Assembly: GCF_963675985.1 (NCBI RefSeq)
Contig: NZ_OY780958.1
Span: 124,001 to 188,000, forward strand
Length of the DNA stretch: 64,000 bases
From: an uncultured Roseibium sp.
GTDB lineage: Bacteria; Pseudomonadota; Alphaproteobacteria; Rhizobiales; Stappiaceae
Direction: 5' to 3'
Below, piece after piece: positions 52,825-62,665 of this stretch. Under the pieces are notes generated by a model. It ran no database searches, was not told the origin of the DNA, and saw only the letters and a list, made by a program, of their open reading frames with translations. The position numbers and the translations under genes are program-made. The number at the start of each line of letters is the position of its first letter. Within the stretch, counting starts at the first letter, position 1.

Positions 52825-53277
52825 TTGGCCGGGAAACAAAGCGGGAAGCCGCCTGAGGCAGACCTGGTGGAAGCCGAAGCCGCAGACCGGTTCAACCAGG
52901 CCCGGTCCGCCCGAGCTTCCGCTCTGCTGGAGGATTATACCGAGCTGATCGCCGATCTGTTGCAGGAACACGGCGAGGCGCGCATCACCGATATCGCCCG
53001 CTGCCTCGGGGTGACCCATCCGACCGCGACCAAGGCGGTCGCCAGGCTCAAGCGGGAAGGGCTGGCCGTATCCCGACCTTATCGGGGTGTCTTCCTGACG
53101 GAGGAAGGCGCGGAGATGGCGGAGCGGGTCCGCGCCCGCCACCGGCTCGTGGTCGAATTGCTGATTGCCGTCGGTGTGCCGGAAGAGGCGGCCGAAATGG
53201 ATGCGGAAGGCATCGAGCACTATGTGTCCGAGACCACCCTTGCCGCCTTCGAACGCTATCTCAAGGACAAGCGCTGA
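52825..53277 (+). CDS. mntR: Manganese-responsive transcriptional regulator MntR (DtxR family)
   Basis: A 150-residue DtxR-type protein. The HTH is ITDIARCLGVTHPTATKAVARLKREGL (about 54-80); the metal-binding domain includes ERVRARHRLVVELLIAVGVPEEAAEMDAEGIEHYVSE with the His/Glu ligands. It lacks an SH3 domain, as MntR does. The start appears to be TTG at 52825 with GGGAG upstream; three nearby ATGs are out of frame. It converts Mn status into repression of mntH. Confidence 0.88.
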   Translation: MAGKQSGKPPEADLVEAEAADRFNQARSARASALLEDYTELIADLLQEHGEARITDIARCLGVTHPTATKAVARLKREGLAVSRPYRGVFLTEEGAEMAERVRARHRLVVELLIAVGVPEEAAEMDAEGIEHYVSETTLAAFERYLKDKR

Positions 53278-53290
53278 GTCGTTCTGCCGA

Positions 53291-53977
53291 TTACGTACCC
53301 TTCGCCAGAACTGCGACATTGACCCCGCAGCGCAGTTCGAAGCCGAGCTTTTCATAGAGCTGGATCGCGGCCTCGTTGTTGGCGTATGCGTGCAGGAACG
53401 GAACTTCGCCGCGTGCCTCGATGCGGCTCGCGACGAAATCCGATAGTGCGGCGGCAAGGCCCTTCCCCCGAAAGTCCGGATGGCTGCAGACGCCGCTGAC
53501 CTCTGTAAAACCGGGCAGTTTCAGACGTTCACCGGCCATGGCTGCAAGCCGTCCGTCGATGCGGATGCCCCAGAATTCGCCGAGTTCGAAGGTCCGCACG
53601 CGGAACGGCCCCGGCTTGGTCAGCTCGACAAGGGCACGCATCTCCGGAATATCGGCCTCTGTCAGGCGGGTGATCCCCTCCATGGTTGGCAGAACCACGC
53701 CGGGGCGCCGTTTGATCATCTGCACTCCGGGGGCCGTCATCGGTGCGGTCAGCGTGTCCGGCAGGGCGATCTCCGCCCGCTGCAGAAGGTAGACATCGGT
53801 TTCGCCGTCTTTGAGCAGACCGCCGAGATCGCTCAGACTTTCCGCGCTTGCATCGAAGGCTGCGGCAAAGGGGGCGACTTCGGGATCGAAGCGCCGGGCC
53901 TGTCCGGTCCCCAGTGCGAAGCGTTCATGCCGTGTGGTGAGCGCGGTCCAGACCGCGGTGTCGAGGGCGTCTTCCAT
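53291..53977 (-). CDS. GNAT-family N-acetyltransferase
   Basis: A 228-residue protein with a C-terminal GNAT domain. SGVCSHPDFRGKGLAAALSDF (about 161-181) is the acetyl-CoA-binding strand-loop-helix, and FLHAYANNEAAIQLYEKLGFE follows. The N-terminal 100 residues are less conserved. This layout resembles the FR47-like subgroup. The substrate is unknown. It converges on mntR and lies 29 bases downstream of the MarR gene, so it may be regulated with it. Confidence 0.83.
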   Translation of the reverse strand: MEDALDTAVWTALTTRHERFALGTGQARRFDPEVAPFAAAFDASAESLSDLGGLLKDGETDVYLLQRAEIALPDTLTAPMTAPGVQMIKRRPGVVLPTMEGITRLTEADIPEMRALVELTKPGPFRVRTFELGEFWGIRIDGRLAAMAGERLKLPGFTEVSGVCSHPDFRGKGLAAALSDFVASRIEARGEVPFLHAYANNEAAIQLYEKLGFELRCGVNVAVLAKGT

Positions 53978-54006
53978 CTTCGTACTCCGTTTACAAAATC
54001 GGGCGC

Positions 54007-54501
54007 CTAGCGCGCCTTGACCCTCACGCGGACGCGCTTCGGCAGCGGCCGGGCGGCAAGCCGGTCTTCCAATTGGCCCAATTGATCCAGCAAGGAGCCG
54101 GATAATCCCTCACAGGCATCGGTGACGGCTGCTTCCACCGTCTGCCAGGCACCTTCCTCCAGTCGTCGGACGAGTTCCTCGCCGGCCGCCGTCAGCGAGA
54201 CCTTGGAGACGCGTCGATCGACCGGATCGGGCACGATCTCGGCAAGGCCGCGGGCCTTCAGCTTGCCGACCATGCGGGTGATGCCCGGCTGGCTCTGGCC
54301 GATGGCCTGCGTCAGGTCTCCGATGCTTAGTGGGCCGTTGCGCGACAGCGCGGCGAGGACCGGCGAGTTGATCGATCCTGCCTCCGGGCTGTCCTGCTCC
54401 GAGATCAGCGTCTGCGTCTGCGCCTGCAGCCGCTCACCGATCCGCTTCAAACGGGTGCCGAGGGTCATGTAGCCGAGCTGGCGGACGATGTCTTCGGTCA
54501 T
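54007..54501 (-). CDS. MarR-family transcriptional regulator
   Basis: A 164-residue MarR protein. The core has INSPVLAALSRNGPLSIGDLTQAIGQSQPGITRMVGKL (about 48-85), with the wing PDPVDRRVSKVSLTAAG. ATG at 54501 with TTTGGAGA upstream is preferred over a TTG 12 bases earlier. Its promoter region has overlapping AT-rich palindromes at 54524-54541, a likely autoregulatory operator. It leads the acetyltransferase gene. Confidence 0.87.
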   Translation of the reverse strand: MTEDIVRQLGYMTLGTRLKRIGERLQAQTQTLISEQDSPEAGSINSPVLAALSRNGPLSIGDLTQAIGQSQPGITRMVGKLKARGLAEIVPDPVDRRVSKVSLTAAGEELVRRLEEGAWQTVEAAVTDACEGLSGSLLDQLGQLEDRLAARPLPKRVRVRVKAR

Positions 54502-54523
54502 GGGATTCTCCAAATAGATAGGA

Positions 54524-54541
54524 AGTTATATAACTAGTTAT
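54524..54541. promoter_or_regulatory. Overlapping palindromes, likely MarR operator
   Basis: AGTTATATAACT (54524-54535) and ATAACTAGTTAT (54530-54541) are both perfect 12-bp palindromes that share six bases. They lie 23-40 bases upstream of the MarR start codon, inside the promoter region. Confidence 0.65.
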
Positions 54542-54678
54542 GTTATTGTTTGCAAGAAGGGTGAATTGCGTGGGATTTCTGGTTCATACAAGGTTTACCC
54601 TGAGCGACTTTGCCTCTTGTCAGGGTGATGTGAAGATGGCAATTCTGGGTTGTTTTTTTGCTTTTTAGGAGAGCGTCT

Positions 54679-55758
54679 TTGGTTGTGTATTTTTTGAAGT
54701 ATTTATTCGCGTCCAGGCGTAATTTTCATCCATTCCTGGCAGGTGTTATTTTATTTCTGGCGGCTATTTTCGGGACCAAGGGGAATGCGGCGGAAAACCC
54801 GCCGCTCAATGGTTTTCAGGCCTCTTATTTCGATCGGACAATTCGGAACGGTCCGAAGATCACCGAGGTGGTGCCAAACATCGCAATAAAATTCGGCTCG
54901 CGTGGTGGACCTGGCCATATCGCACCCGCGCAATTTGCAGCTTCGTGGGTCGGTCGATTGTCATTCGATGCGCCTGTCACCAAGGAGATCCTGGTCAGTT
55001 TGAGCTGGTCCAAGGTACGGATCCGTATCGATGGCGATATCGTCTATGAGGGAACCAACAGCCGGCGTTTCACGCACGCGTTTTCCGCCGGTGAGCATCT
55101 TGTCGAAGTGTTTTATATCAACAACTGGCACACGGTGGAGTTCAAGGTCACGTTCCAGGATCCGGTGAAGACCTACTCGGATTCGGAGCTTTTCGCTCGT
55201 CTCAAGTTACTCGATCCGCAGGCTGACGAAATCGTCTATGTCGGCCTTTATGAGAGCGATACACCGGACACGGGTGTTTCGGTCCAACTGGCAGACAAAG
55301 GACCTGACTCAGGGAAAGGGCAGTTGCTTTGGCTTGACTCCTATGAGGCGATCGATTGGACGGTTGCTGGCGGGCAAGGGTTGCGGGCGGTGATCGTCGC
55401 ATCCTATGCGCCGGGATCGCGTGTTTTAAACCTCTCTGCCAACATTCCTGTACTTTACGCGGAGAAAGGGATTGGCGTTCACTCAAAACTCCAGGTCAAA
55501 TGCCGGTGCGTTGGCACCGCGTTTCGCTGCAACAATAAAAAGGGTCCGGGAGCCCTGGCAGAGACAATGATGGCGCGGACCGGGGCCCGGGTTGTGGCTT
55601 ATGGTGCAGCCTATTCTGCAGGTAGTGTCAATCCTGAACCATTCGATGATGTCGTCCGCATGGCGTTGGAACGTCAGAAGGAAGAGGTTGCCCGTGCGAA
55701 GGACCGGTGTTCAAAGCGGATAAATCCGGATTTCGACACCTTATTTGATAACAACTGA
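54679..55758 (+). CDS. Exported PA14-domain protein of unknown function
   Basis: A 359-residue protein starting at TTG (54679) with AGGAG seven bases upstream; no ATG fits. The N-terminus has a basic stretch and a hydrophobic segment FLAGVILFLAAIFG, then AAEN, so it is probably secreted or membrane anchored. Residues about 45-165 (NGFQASYFD, FAASWVGRLSFDAP, SKVRIRIDGDIVYEG, GEHLVEVFYINN) follow the PA14 carbohydrate-binding fold. The rest is unrecognised, with Cys residues in KCRCVGTAFRCNNK and an acidic/basic C-terminal helix. Base composition is mixed. It stands alone between marR and ettA. Confidence 0.7.
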   Translation: MVVYFLKYLFASRRNFHPFLAGVILFLAAIFGTKGNAAENPPLNGFQASYFDRTIRNGPKITEVVPNIAIKFGSRGGPGHIAPAQFAASWVGRLSFDAPVTKEILVSLSWSKVRIRIDGDIVYEGTNSRRFTHAFSAGEHLVEVFYINNWHTVEFKVTFQDPVKTYSDSELFARLKLLDPQADEIVYVGLYESDTPDTGVSVQLADKGPDSGKGQLLWLDSYEAIDWTVAGGQGLRAVIVASYAPGSRVLNLSANIPVLYAEKGIGVHSKLQVKCRCVGTAFRCNNKKGPGALAETMMARTGARVVAYGAAYSAGSVNPEPFDDVVRMALERQKEEVARAKDRCSKRINPDFDTLFDNN

Positions 55759-56100
55759 GTTTTGTTTCTAGACAAAACGGATCGGTTGGATATGGCCGCG
55801 CATGTTCTTCAGGCGGTCATCCGTTTGCATGACGGGGCGCAAGGAGAGGGTGGCTCGAAACGCATCAGTCTTCTCGATCAGCATAAACCATAGGATTGCC
55901 CCAGGGCACAGATCCACGACTCACACAGAAAAGAGGAGCTTCTTGTCCGGCAATTGGCGTTCCCTCCGCTTGCCCACGTCGCACCAAATCCCCAAATACG
56001 CCCCAAACGCATTGCCCCTTTTCGCCTGATCGCGTAAAAGGGCGGCCAGATTTCATGCGAAGAATCCCGACAATTCCAAACTGCGGAGATGCGGAGCCCC
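55759..56100. other. Intergenic region upstream of ettA
   Basis: No gene is supported here; the short frames have no family resemblance. A hairpin GTTTTGT/ACAAAAC (55759-55765 with 55772-55778) follows the PA14-protein stop and could slow transcription. The rest should contain the ettA promoter and leader. I see no repeat or RNA gene. Confidence 0.45.
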
Positions 56101-57750
<1,650 letters not shown>

Positions 57751-57776
57751 GCGAAAAAAGCGGAAACGCACACCAG

Positions 57777-57806
57777 AACGGCGGGCCGAAAGGCTCGCCG
57801 TTTTTT
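57777..57806 (+). terminator. Rho-independent terminator after ettA
   Basis: ACGGCGGGCC and GGCTCGCCGT pair (one G-U) around a GAAA loop and run into TTTTTT. It lies 27 bases after the ettA stop. Confidence 0.88.
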
Positions 57807-57900
57807 GTTTGGAGGGAGCAGGCAGGTTTTACGGATATCCGGCCTTGCCGGAGCGGGGTCCTGGCTGCACTCTCGCAAAAATGAAACCGGGAGAATTCGC

Positions 57901-58458
57901 ATGGCCAAGCAATTTGCAGAACTCAGCGATCAGCATCGCGCCTTCATCGAGCGTCAGCATATCTTCTTCACCGCGACGGCGGCGCCCACGGGGCGGGTGA
58001 ACGTTTCGCCCCGGCCGACGACGGCGCTGAAGGTGCTGTCGCCGAACACGGTCGTCTACATGGACCGGACCGGCAGCGGCAACGAGACGGCGGCCCATCT
58101 CAGGCAGATCAACCGGATGACGATCATGTTTTGTGCAGTCGATGGCCCGCCGCAGATCCTGCGGCTCTACGGCAAGGGCGAGATCCTGCGCCGAGGCGCC
58201 GCGGCTTACGCGGAGCTGCTGGAAAGTGTCTTCGGTGGCGAGGAGCCGCTCGGCGCGCGTCAGATCGTCCGTCTGGACTTCGATCTGGTGCAGACCTCCT
58301 GCGGCTACGGCGTGCCGCTTTATGATTATCAGGGCGAGCGACAGTCGATCGAAAACTGGGCTTCGGCCAAGACGCCGGAGGAGATGGAAGCCTACCAGCG
58401 CGAGAATAACCAGGTCAGCATCGACGGTTTCCCGACCGGCATGTTCGAGGACGCCTGA
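57901..58458 (+). CDS. Pyridoxamine 5'-phosphate oxidase-family flavin protein
   Basis: A 185-residue split-barrel protein. The flavin-binding segment is VNVSPRPTTALKVLSPNTVVYMDRTGSGNETAAHLRQINR (about 31-70, with SPR and RTGSGNE as key parts). The C-terminal block SCGYGVPLYDYQGERQ is typical of the subgroup. It may bind FMN or F420-like cofactors; the reaction is unknown. ATG at 57901 follows GGGAG. The last 42 codons are duplicated at 59411-59536 and its 3' flank is duplicated before the MOSC gene, so the locus has been rearranged. Confidence 0.85.
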   Translation: MAKQFAELSDQHRAFIERQHIFFTATAAPTGRVNVSPRPTTALKVLSPNTVVYMDRTGSGNETAAHLRQINRMTIMFCAVDGPPQILRLYGKGEILRRGAAAYAELLESVFGGEEPLGARQIVRLDFDLVQTSCGYGVPLYDYQGERQSIENWASAKTPEEMEAYQRENNQVSIDGFPTGMFEDA

Positions 58459-58839
58459 GCAAACCGGCTCTCTCTTCCGCCGGAACCTATCTTCCCGGGC
58501 GATGACCGGATCAACATGTTTCATTGGAGGTAGATCACCCCGCGCGCTATGGCAGCAAAAAAGACGGGCGATTGACCTTGGTGAATCTAAGCACCTGCAA
58601 ACCTAAAACTTGCAACCACGGGGCCGCCCACATTTTGTTCCGGGGCCTCACTTTCGTTCGCCCGGGATGACTTGTGTTTTCGAAGAACCGATCTGCCCAG
58701 CTTTCTTGCCTCGTCCCTGCCAGGCGCAGCGCGTGCCGGGGTGGCATAGTGAGCAGCAGTGTTTTGATGTTGGCCCGGCGTAGCGGAGCTTCGGGGTCGC
58801 CGTCAAATCGGCTTCATTCATGTGTCCATAAAAACTCGT
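58459..58839. other. Gene-poor scar downstream of the PPOX gene
   Basis: This gap begins with duplicate A (58484-58577). Right after it, TTGGTGAATCTAAG looks like a decayed version of the first codons of the MOSC gene. The remaining 260 bases hold no recognisable gene; frames are short and biased. It appears to be rearranged DNA. Confidence 0.6.
58484..58577 (+). repeat. Direct repeat A (MOSC leader copy)
   Basis: Its first 47 bases match repeat B (61092-61138) with a single mismatch, and the ending GGGCGATTGACC is identical in both. In between are several substitutions and small length changes. In copy B the sequence leads directly into the MOSC ATG at 61188; in copy A the gene is missing. 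Confidence 0.9.
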
Positions 58840-59241
58840 CTATTTCACCGTCACGGTGACGGGATCCAGAAAGATCTTCAGTTTTTCGGTTCCCCGTTTC
58901 TTGGCGGTGAAGCGGACGGCACGCGCCGGGACATAGTGGATGCCATACCTTTTAAAGCAGAAATTGCTCCTGACGGTACCCGCCCCGCCATCGGAGAAGC
59001 TGCCCAGACGGGATACAGGCAGACGCCTTGAGAGATCTGACCAACTGGGGACTGTTGTTCCGCAGTTGGAACTGCGGACTCCCTTTAAAACGATGGACTG
59101 ACCGATACGGAGGGTAACATTGGGATGGTATTTTATATCCTTGGCCCAGGCCGTGCCCATATGAAATGAGAGGGCAATTGCCGCCGTCCAGGCACCTACG
59201 TGTTTCAGTTTGTTTGTTGAAAAATCAATTGCTTTATGCAC
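58840..59241 (-). CDS. Small secreted protein, distant fourth member of the Ig-like family
   Basis: A 133-residue protein starting at GTG (59241) with GGAGGT six bases upstream. The signal segment is VGAWTAAIALSFHMGTAWA, cleaved near AKDIK. Two Cys (SSNCGTTVP and NFCFKRYG) and the order Cys, Pro, Cys, YGIHYVP, then a closing strand DPVTVTVK match the three proteins encoded at 46036-47427, although the KPKHGK motif is absent. So it is a remote relative or an analogue. It lies inside the rearranged PPOX-MOSC segment and may have arrived with it. Confidence 0.65.
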   Translation of the reverse strand: MHKAIDFSTNKLKHVGAWTAAIALSFHMGTAWAKDIKYHPNVTLRIGQSIVLKGVRSSNCGTTVPSWSDLSRRLPVSRLGSFSDGGAGTVRSNFCFKRYGIHYVPARAVRFTAKKRGTEKLKIFLDPVTVTVK

Positions 59242-59374
59242 AAAGCCACCTCCGTCAACTTCGAGTTTTCTCCGCAAACCCCTGTGAATAAACGCAGTCT
59301 TCTATCTATGAGTATATGACCATATTTCTTGGCGCAGGTCTCGGCCATCAAAGTTTTAAGCGTGCCGGACCGAA

Positions 59375-59536
59375 ATGAACACGATGGTTCCAAACAACTG
59401 TGATTATTGGGCCGAGCGCCAGTCGATCGAAAACTGGTCTTCCGCCAAGACGCCGGAAGAGATGGAAGCCTATCAGCGCGAACACAACCAGGTCAGTATC
59501 GACGGTTTTCCGTCAGGCATGTTCGAGGAGGGGTAA
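59375..59536 (+). pseudogene. Truncated duplicate of the PPOX gene 3' end
   Basis: Bases 59411-59536 match the last 126 bases of the PPOX gene with 17 differences by my count. The frame is intact: 35 of 40 residues of the C-terminus are identical, and most changes are silent, so the copy was under selection before truncation. An ATG at 59375 gives a 53-codon frame, but the flavin domain is missing, so a functional product is unlikely. Confidence 0.85.
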
Positions 59537-59565
59537 GGGAACCGACGGCTTCGCGACCGGTTCCC
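59537..59565. terminator. Hairpin after the PPOX remnant
   Basis: GGGAACCG (59537-59544) and CGGTTCCC (59558-59565) form a perfect 8-bp stem directly after the remnant's stop codon. There is no T run. It may be a relic of the terminator of the lost gene. Confidence 0.4.
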
Positions 59566-59588
59566 GCGTGCCGGATTAGGGGCTTATC

Positions 59589-60116
59589 CTAAGACCATGC
59601 GCCCACGACCACCGAAACCGTGCCCTTGCTCACGTTGAACGGTGTTTTTGACGGGACCGTCGGGCCGGAATAGGGACCGAGCGGGTCTTCGTCCATGCTG
59701 TAGCCATAGGCCGCGCCGCCGTAAAAAATCGGCGGCTTGCCGCTGATGCGGGAGTCGTTGCCGTCGACATCGCTGCAGTGGAGGAACTTGGCGTAGAAAT
59801 GACAGGCCCGCCCTGCCTTGTACCAGTTTTTCCAGTCGTTCCATTTTGCGGTGCTGAAGGCCGTTGTCGTATCGGTCTCTTCCATTGCGACCATGACCCC
59901 GTCCTGGGCGACGCCCCGGCACAGGGCTTCCCAGATGGTATCCTGCAGAAGGCCCGCGTCGCCCGCACTGCCGGCCGGTGTCAGGTTGCCGAAGGCCTGC
60001 TGGAAAACATATTGGGCACCGGTCAGGCCCGGAGCGGCATCGCCGGTTTTAGCGAGCGGCAGGAAATAGAGATAGGTGTTCGTCCCATTGCTGAGCTGAT
60101 ACGCCGTTGAGGCCAC
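59589..60116 (-). pseudogene. C-terminal half of a GH64/thaumatin-like (beta-1,3-glucanase) gene, out of frame
   Basis: A 175-codon frame opening with GTG at 60116, five bases after the stop of the upstream frame. It contains LLQDTIWEALCRGVAQDGVM, a Cys in FLHCSDVDGNDSR and the closing strand FYGGAAYGYSMDEDPLGPYSG, which resembles the C-terminal end of GH64-type glucanase domains. It carries no ribosome site or signal of its own. Read one base back (-1), its frame continues smoothly from the upstream half (AHQPLTGVASTAYQ), so a single-base indel probably split one gene. Coupled translation of two proteins is the alternative. Confidence 0.6.
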
Positions 60117-60121
60117 GCCCG

Positions 60122-60940
60122 TCAGCGGTTGGTGTGCGTCTGGGCCATGCCGCTGTAGATGTTCGGATCGGCCGGATTGGCGGACAGATTGATGCTGAGA
60201 ATGTTTCCCTCGGCAAAGAAGTCGGTCAGGGTCTTGTCCCAGAACGTGACGAGCGGGTCGGTGGTGATCGAAGTATAGTTCGCCGTTTTCGCCGCCAGCA
60301 TGTCGTTCGGATCGCAGATCGCGAAATACTGTCCGGCCACCAGCGGGGGCTGATAGGCGCCGGAGCTGATCGGTGCGTCGTAAAGCAGTTCGCCGAAATC
60401 GCCGGCGCCCGCAAACGCCTTTGTCTCGTTCGCGATGAACGCCTGATAGGCGCTGGCGATCTGCGCCCTTGTCACCCCCTTGGTGACGCCGTAGTCGACG
60501 GTTCCACTTGAGCCGTCCGGAGCCGAAAAGCGCAAATTCAGGGCGAAGCCGTTGACCGCGCTCAGATCGAACTGGGCGTCCATACCGAACTCGAAGACAT
60601 CGAACGGTCCGGGCGACGACACCCCCGGCGGATCCACGTAAGGATACTGGGTGAACTGGATCGGGTTATGGCTCGTAACGGTCAGCCCGGTGGGCGCGTC
60701 CTTCGAGACGACGAACAGCAGCCGGTCGTTGCCGTTGGTGGCAACATCGAGCGTGATGCTCGGGATATCGGCCACGGCAAAAAAAGGAACCTTTCCGTCC
60801 TTGGGCAGGCCGGCGAATTTGCCCGCGCTGTTCAGGACCTGCAGGCTGCTGTCGCCGGCATTGATCCAGCCCGCGACCCAGGCCGTCGCCGTATCGCTTT
60901 TCAGTCCGGTGTCGTCCGTCATTGTGATCGTGATTGTCAT
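60122..60940 (-). pseudogene. N-terminal half of a GH64/thaumatin-like (beta-1,3-glucanase) gene, ending at a frameshift
   Basis: A 272-codon frame from ATG 60940 (GGAGG upstream). The segment FDVFEFGMDAQFDLSAVNGF (about 138-157) and ALNLRFSAPDG match the conserved EF-x-W...VD-F-LPL block of GH64-like proteins. No Sec signal peptide is evident at the N-terminus (TITITMTDDTGLKSD). It stops at TGA 60122 in the middle of the domain (MAQTHTNR). Together with the downstream frame it would make about 450 residues, near the family size. If the family is right, the target is a beta-glucan. Confidence 0.6.
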
Positions 60941-61091
60941 GACCGCATTCTCCTCCGTGCACATCGGCAGAATACAAGTATGACTAGAAAAAAAATTCTT
61001 ATGCAAGCGAAGGTAAAGGAGATGCAGCTCCGGATCTCACTCGTCGTGCTGGCGTAGGCGCAATTAGGGGAGAGAAACTCCCCATTCGATA

Positions 61092-61187
61092 AACCTATCT
61101 TCCCGGGCGATGACCGGATCAACATGTTTTATTGGAGGCAGGTGGCCAGGCGCGCTATGACAGCACAAAAAGGAAGGGCGATTGACC
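61092..61187 (+). repeat. Direct repeat B (native leader of the MOSC gene)
   Basis: This is the partner of repeat A at 58484-58577. It ends at the base before the MOSC start codon. The two copies lie 2.6 kb apart and enclose the fourth small secreted protein, the PPOX remnant and the split GH64-like gene. Confidence 0.9.
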
Positions 61188-61808
61188 ATGAGCGATTCTG
61201 AGACGGGCGTGCTGGACAGCTTTGAGCCGACACGGGCGCGCAAGCTGGCTGGAACGGTGGCGCAGGTGCTGCGGACCCAAGACGCGGATGATTTTCAGAC
61301 CGCCACCTGCGGCGAGCTGGAATTCACGTTCGAAGGTATTCCCGGCGACCGTCATGGCGGCTTCACGCGCCTGTCCGGTGGCCGCGAACCCTGGTATCCG
61401 CGCGGCACGGAGATGGTCAACGAGCGGCAGATCTCCATACTCTCGGTGGAAGAGCTGGCTGAGATCGCGAAACGGATGGAGCTCGATGAGCTGAAGCCGG
61501 AATGGATCGGTGCCAATATCGTCATCGAAGGCCTGCCCGGCCTGTCGCTCATTCCGCCGCGCACGCGGCTTGTCTTCGACGGTGGAGCGGTGATCCGGGT
61601 TGACGGCGACAACGTGCCCTGCCGGGTGGCCGGCAGAGCGATTGCGGAAAACGTGCCGGGCCGGGAGGGGCTGGACCTCCTGTTTCCGCAAAAGGCACGG
61701 CGCCTACGCGGCTTGGTGGGCTTTGTCGAAAAGCCGGGGGTGGTCAAGGCAGGTGAGGCCGTGACCGCGCATATCCCCGAACAGTGGATCTATGATCCTG
61801 ACGCTTGA
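61188..61808 (+). CDS. MOSC-domain protein
   Basis: A 206-residue protein. MOSC features include the FEGIPGDRHGGFTRLSGGREPWYPRGTEM stretch (about 46-74; key GDRH), IGANIVIEGLPGLSLIPPRTRL (about 107-128) and the conserved Cys in VDGDNVPCRVAGRAI (about 142). These proteins handle sulfur or molybdenum cofactor-linked reactions. ATG at 61188 is the first in frame after repeat B. Before the duplication it probably directly followed the PPOX gene. Confidence 0.87.
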   Translation: MSDSETGVLDSFEPTRARKLAGTVAQVLRTQDADDFQTATCGELEFTFEGIPGDRHGGFTRLSGGREPWYPRGTEMVNERQISILSVEELAEIAKRMELDELKPEWIGANIVIEGLPGLSLIPPRTRLVFDGGAVIRVDGDNVPCRVAGRAIAENVPGREGLDLLFPQKARRLRGLVGFVEKPGVVKAGEAVTAHIPEQWIYDPDA

Positions 61809-61871
61809 ACGGGAGGTGTTGCCGTCCGATAGTAAGGATTGTTGTTTTCGACAATACAGCGGGGGTACGGC

Positions 61872-62465
61872 GTGGGTTTTAGTATTTGTTATCTCGGGCT
61901 TCGTTGCCCGGTGGAAAAAGTAGCGGAATACCTGTCCCTTGATCTCGAAGAGGAAGCTTCCGGTGATTGGCTGCCCATGGACTCATGGGCCGGGATGCTG
62001 AAAGGGGCCGACTGGACGCTTGTGTGGTTGGAAGACGCACGTTTTATCGAAAAGAATATCGCTCTGCTTCAAAGCGCCTCGCAGAAGGTGGATGTGATTG
62101 CCTGCGAAGTCGTTGAAAGCGTGATGTGGGCGTCGGCGCAATATTGGTCGAATGGCGCGTTGATATGGAAGGTCACTCACGCGGGCGATGGGGATGACAT
62201 TTTTAATCTGACGGAGACGGGCAATCTGCCTCCTGAGTATTCTGCCATTCGGACAGAGCATTTTAAGAACCAGGAAAAAGAAAACGAAAGTGACGAGGAA
62301 TATGGCTGCGACCATATTTTCGAAATTCCGTTGGACCTCGCCGCTGTCTCTCTGAAGTTCCGTCATGAGCAAGCTCTGAAAGCCGACGACTTCGCCAGCT
62401 TCAGAAGTATCGTCCCGCCGCCCAGAAAGGGACTGATCGAAAAGGTTCTGTCCCTGTTCAAATAG
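61872..62465 (+). CDS. Hypothetical cytosolic protein
   Basis: A 197-residue acidic protein with no recognised domain. It starts probably at GTG 61872 (CGGGGG upstream); a TTG at 61839 would add 11 residues. It has no signal peptide or membrane span. Trp-rich segments (DSWAGMLKGADWTLVWLED, VMWASAQYWSNGALIWKV) and an acidic stretch (NQEKENESDEEYG) stand out. It is more AT-rich than the MOSC gene before it. Immunity or SMI1-like folds look similar in composition, but no motif supports that. Confidence 0.6.
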   Translation: MGFSICYLGLRCPVEKVAEYLSLDLEEEASGDWLPMDSWAGMLKGADWTLVWLEDARFIEKNIALLQSASQKVDVIACEVVESVMWASAQYWSNGALIWKVTHAGDGDDIFNLTETGNLPPEYSAIRTEHFKNQEKENESDEEYGCDHIFEIPLDLAAVSLKFRHEQALKADDFASFRSIVPPPRKGLIEKVLSLFK

Positions 62466-62665
62466 CTGCGTCTTGAGACAAGCAAGAGCCGTGTTTGCAA
62501 GCCGGGAATGCACACCCGAGGCCATCTGCCGCAGGGAGCGGTCCATGTGCCGCAGTGAAGGAGACAAGTCCAGTCGCTAGGTAAAAGCCCTATCCGTAGT
62601 TTCCCTGAAATGCGGACGCCGGCCCTCCCGCCGGTGCTTTACCCAACACTCGACCGGAGTTGCTC

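Noticed and set aside
60110..60130. Programmed frameshifting between the two GH64-like halves
   Set aside because: No slippery heptamer or strong downstream structure was seen; a simple indel explains it better.
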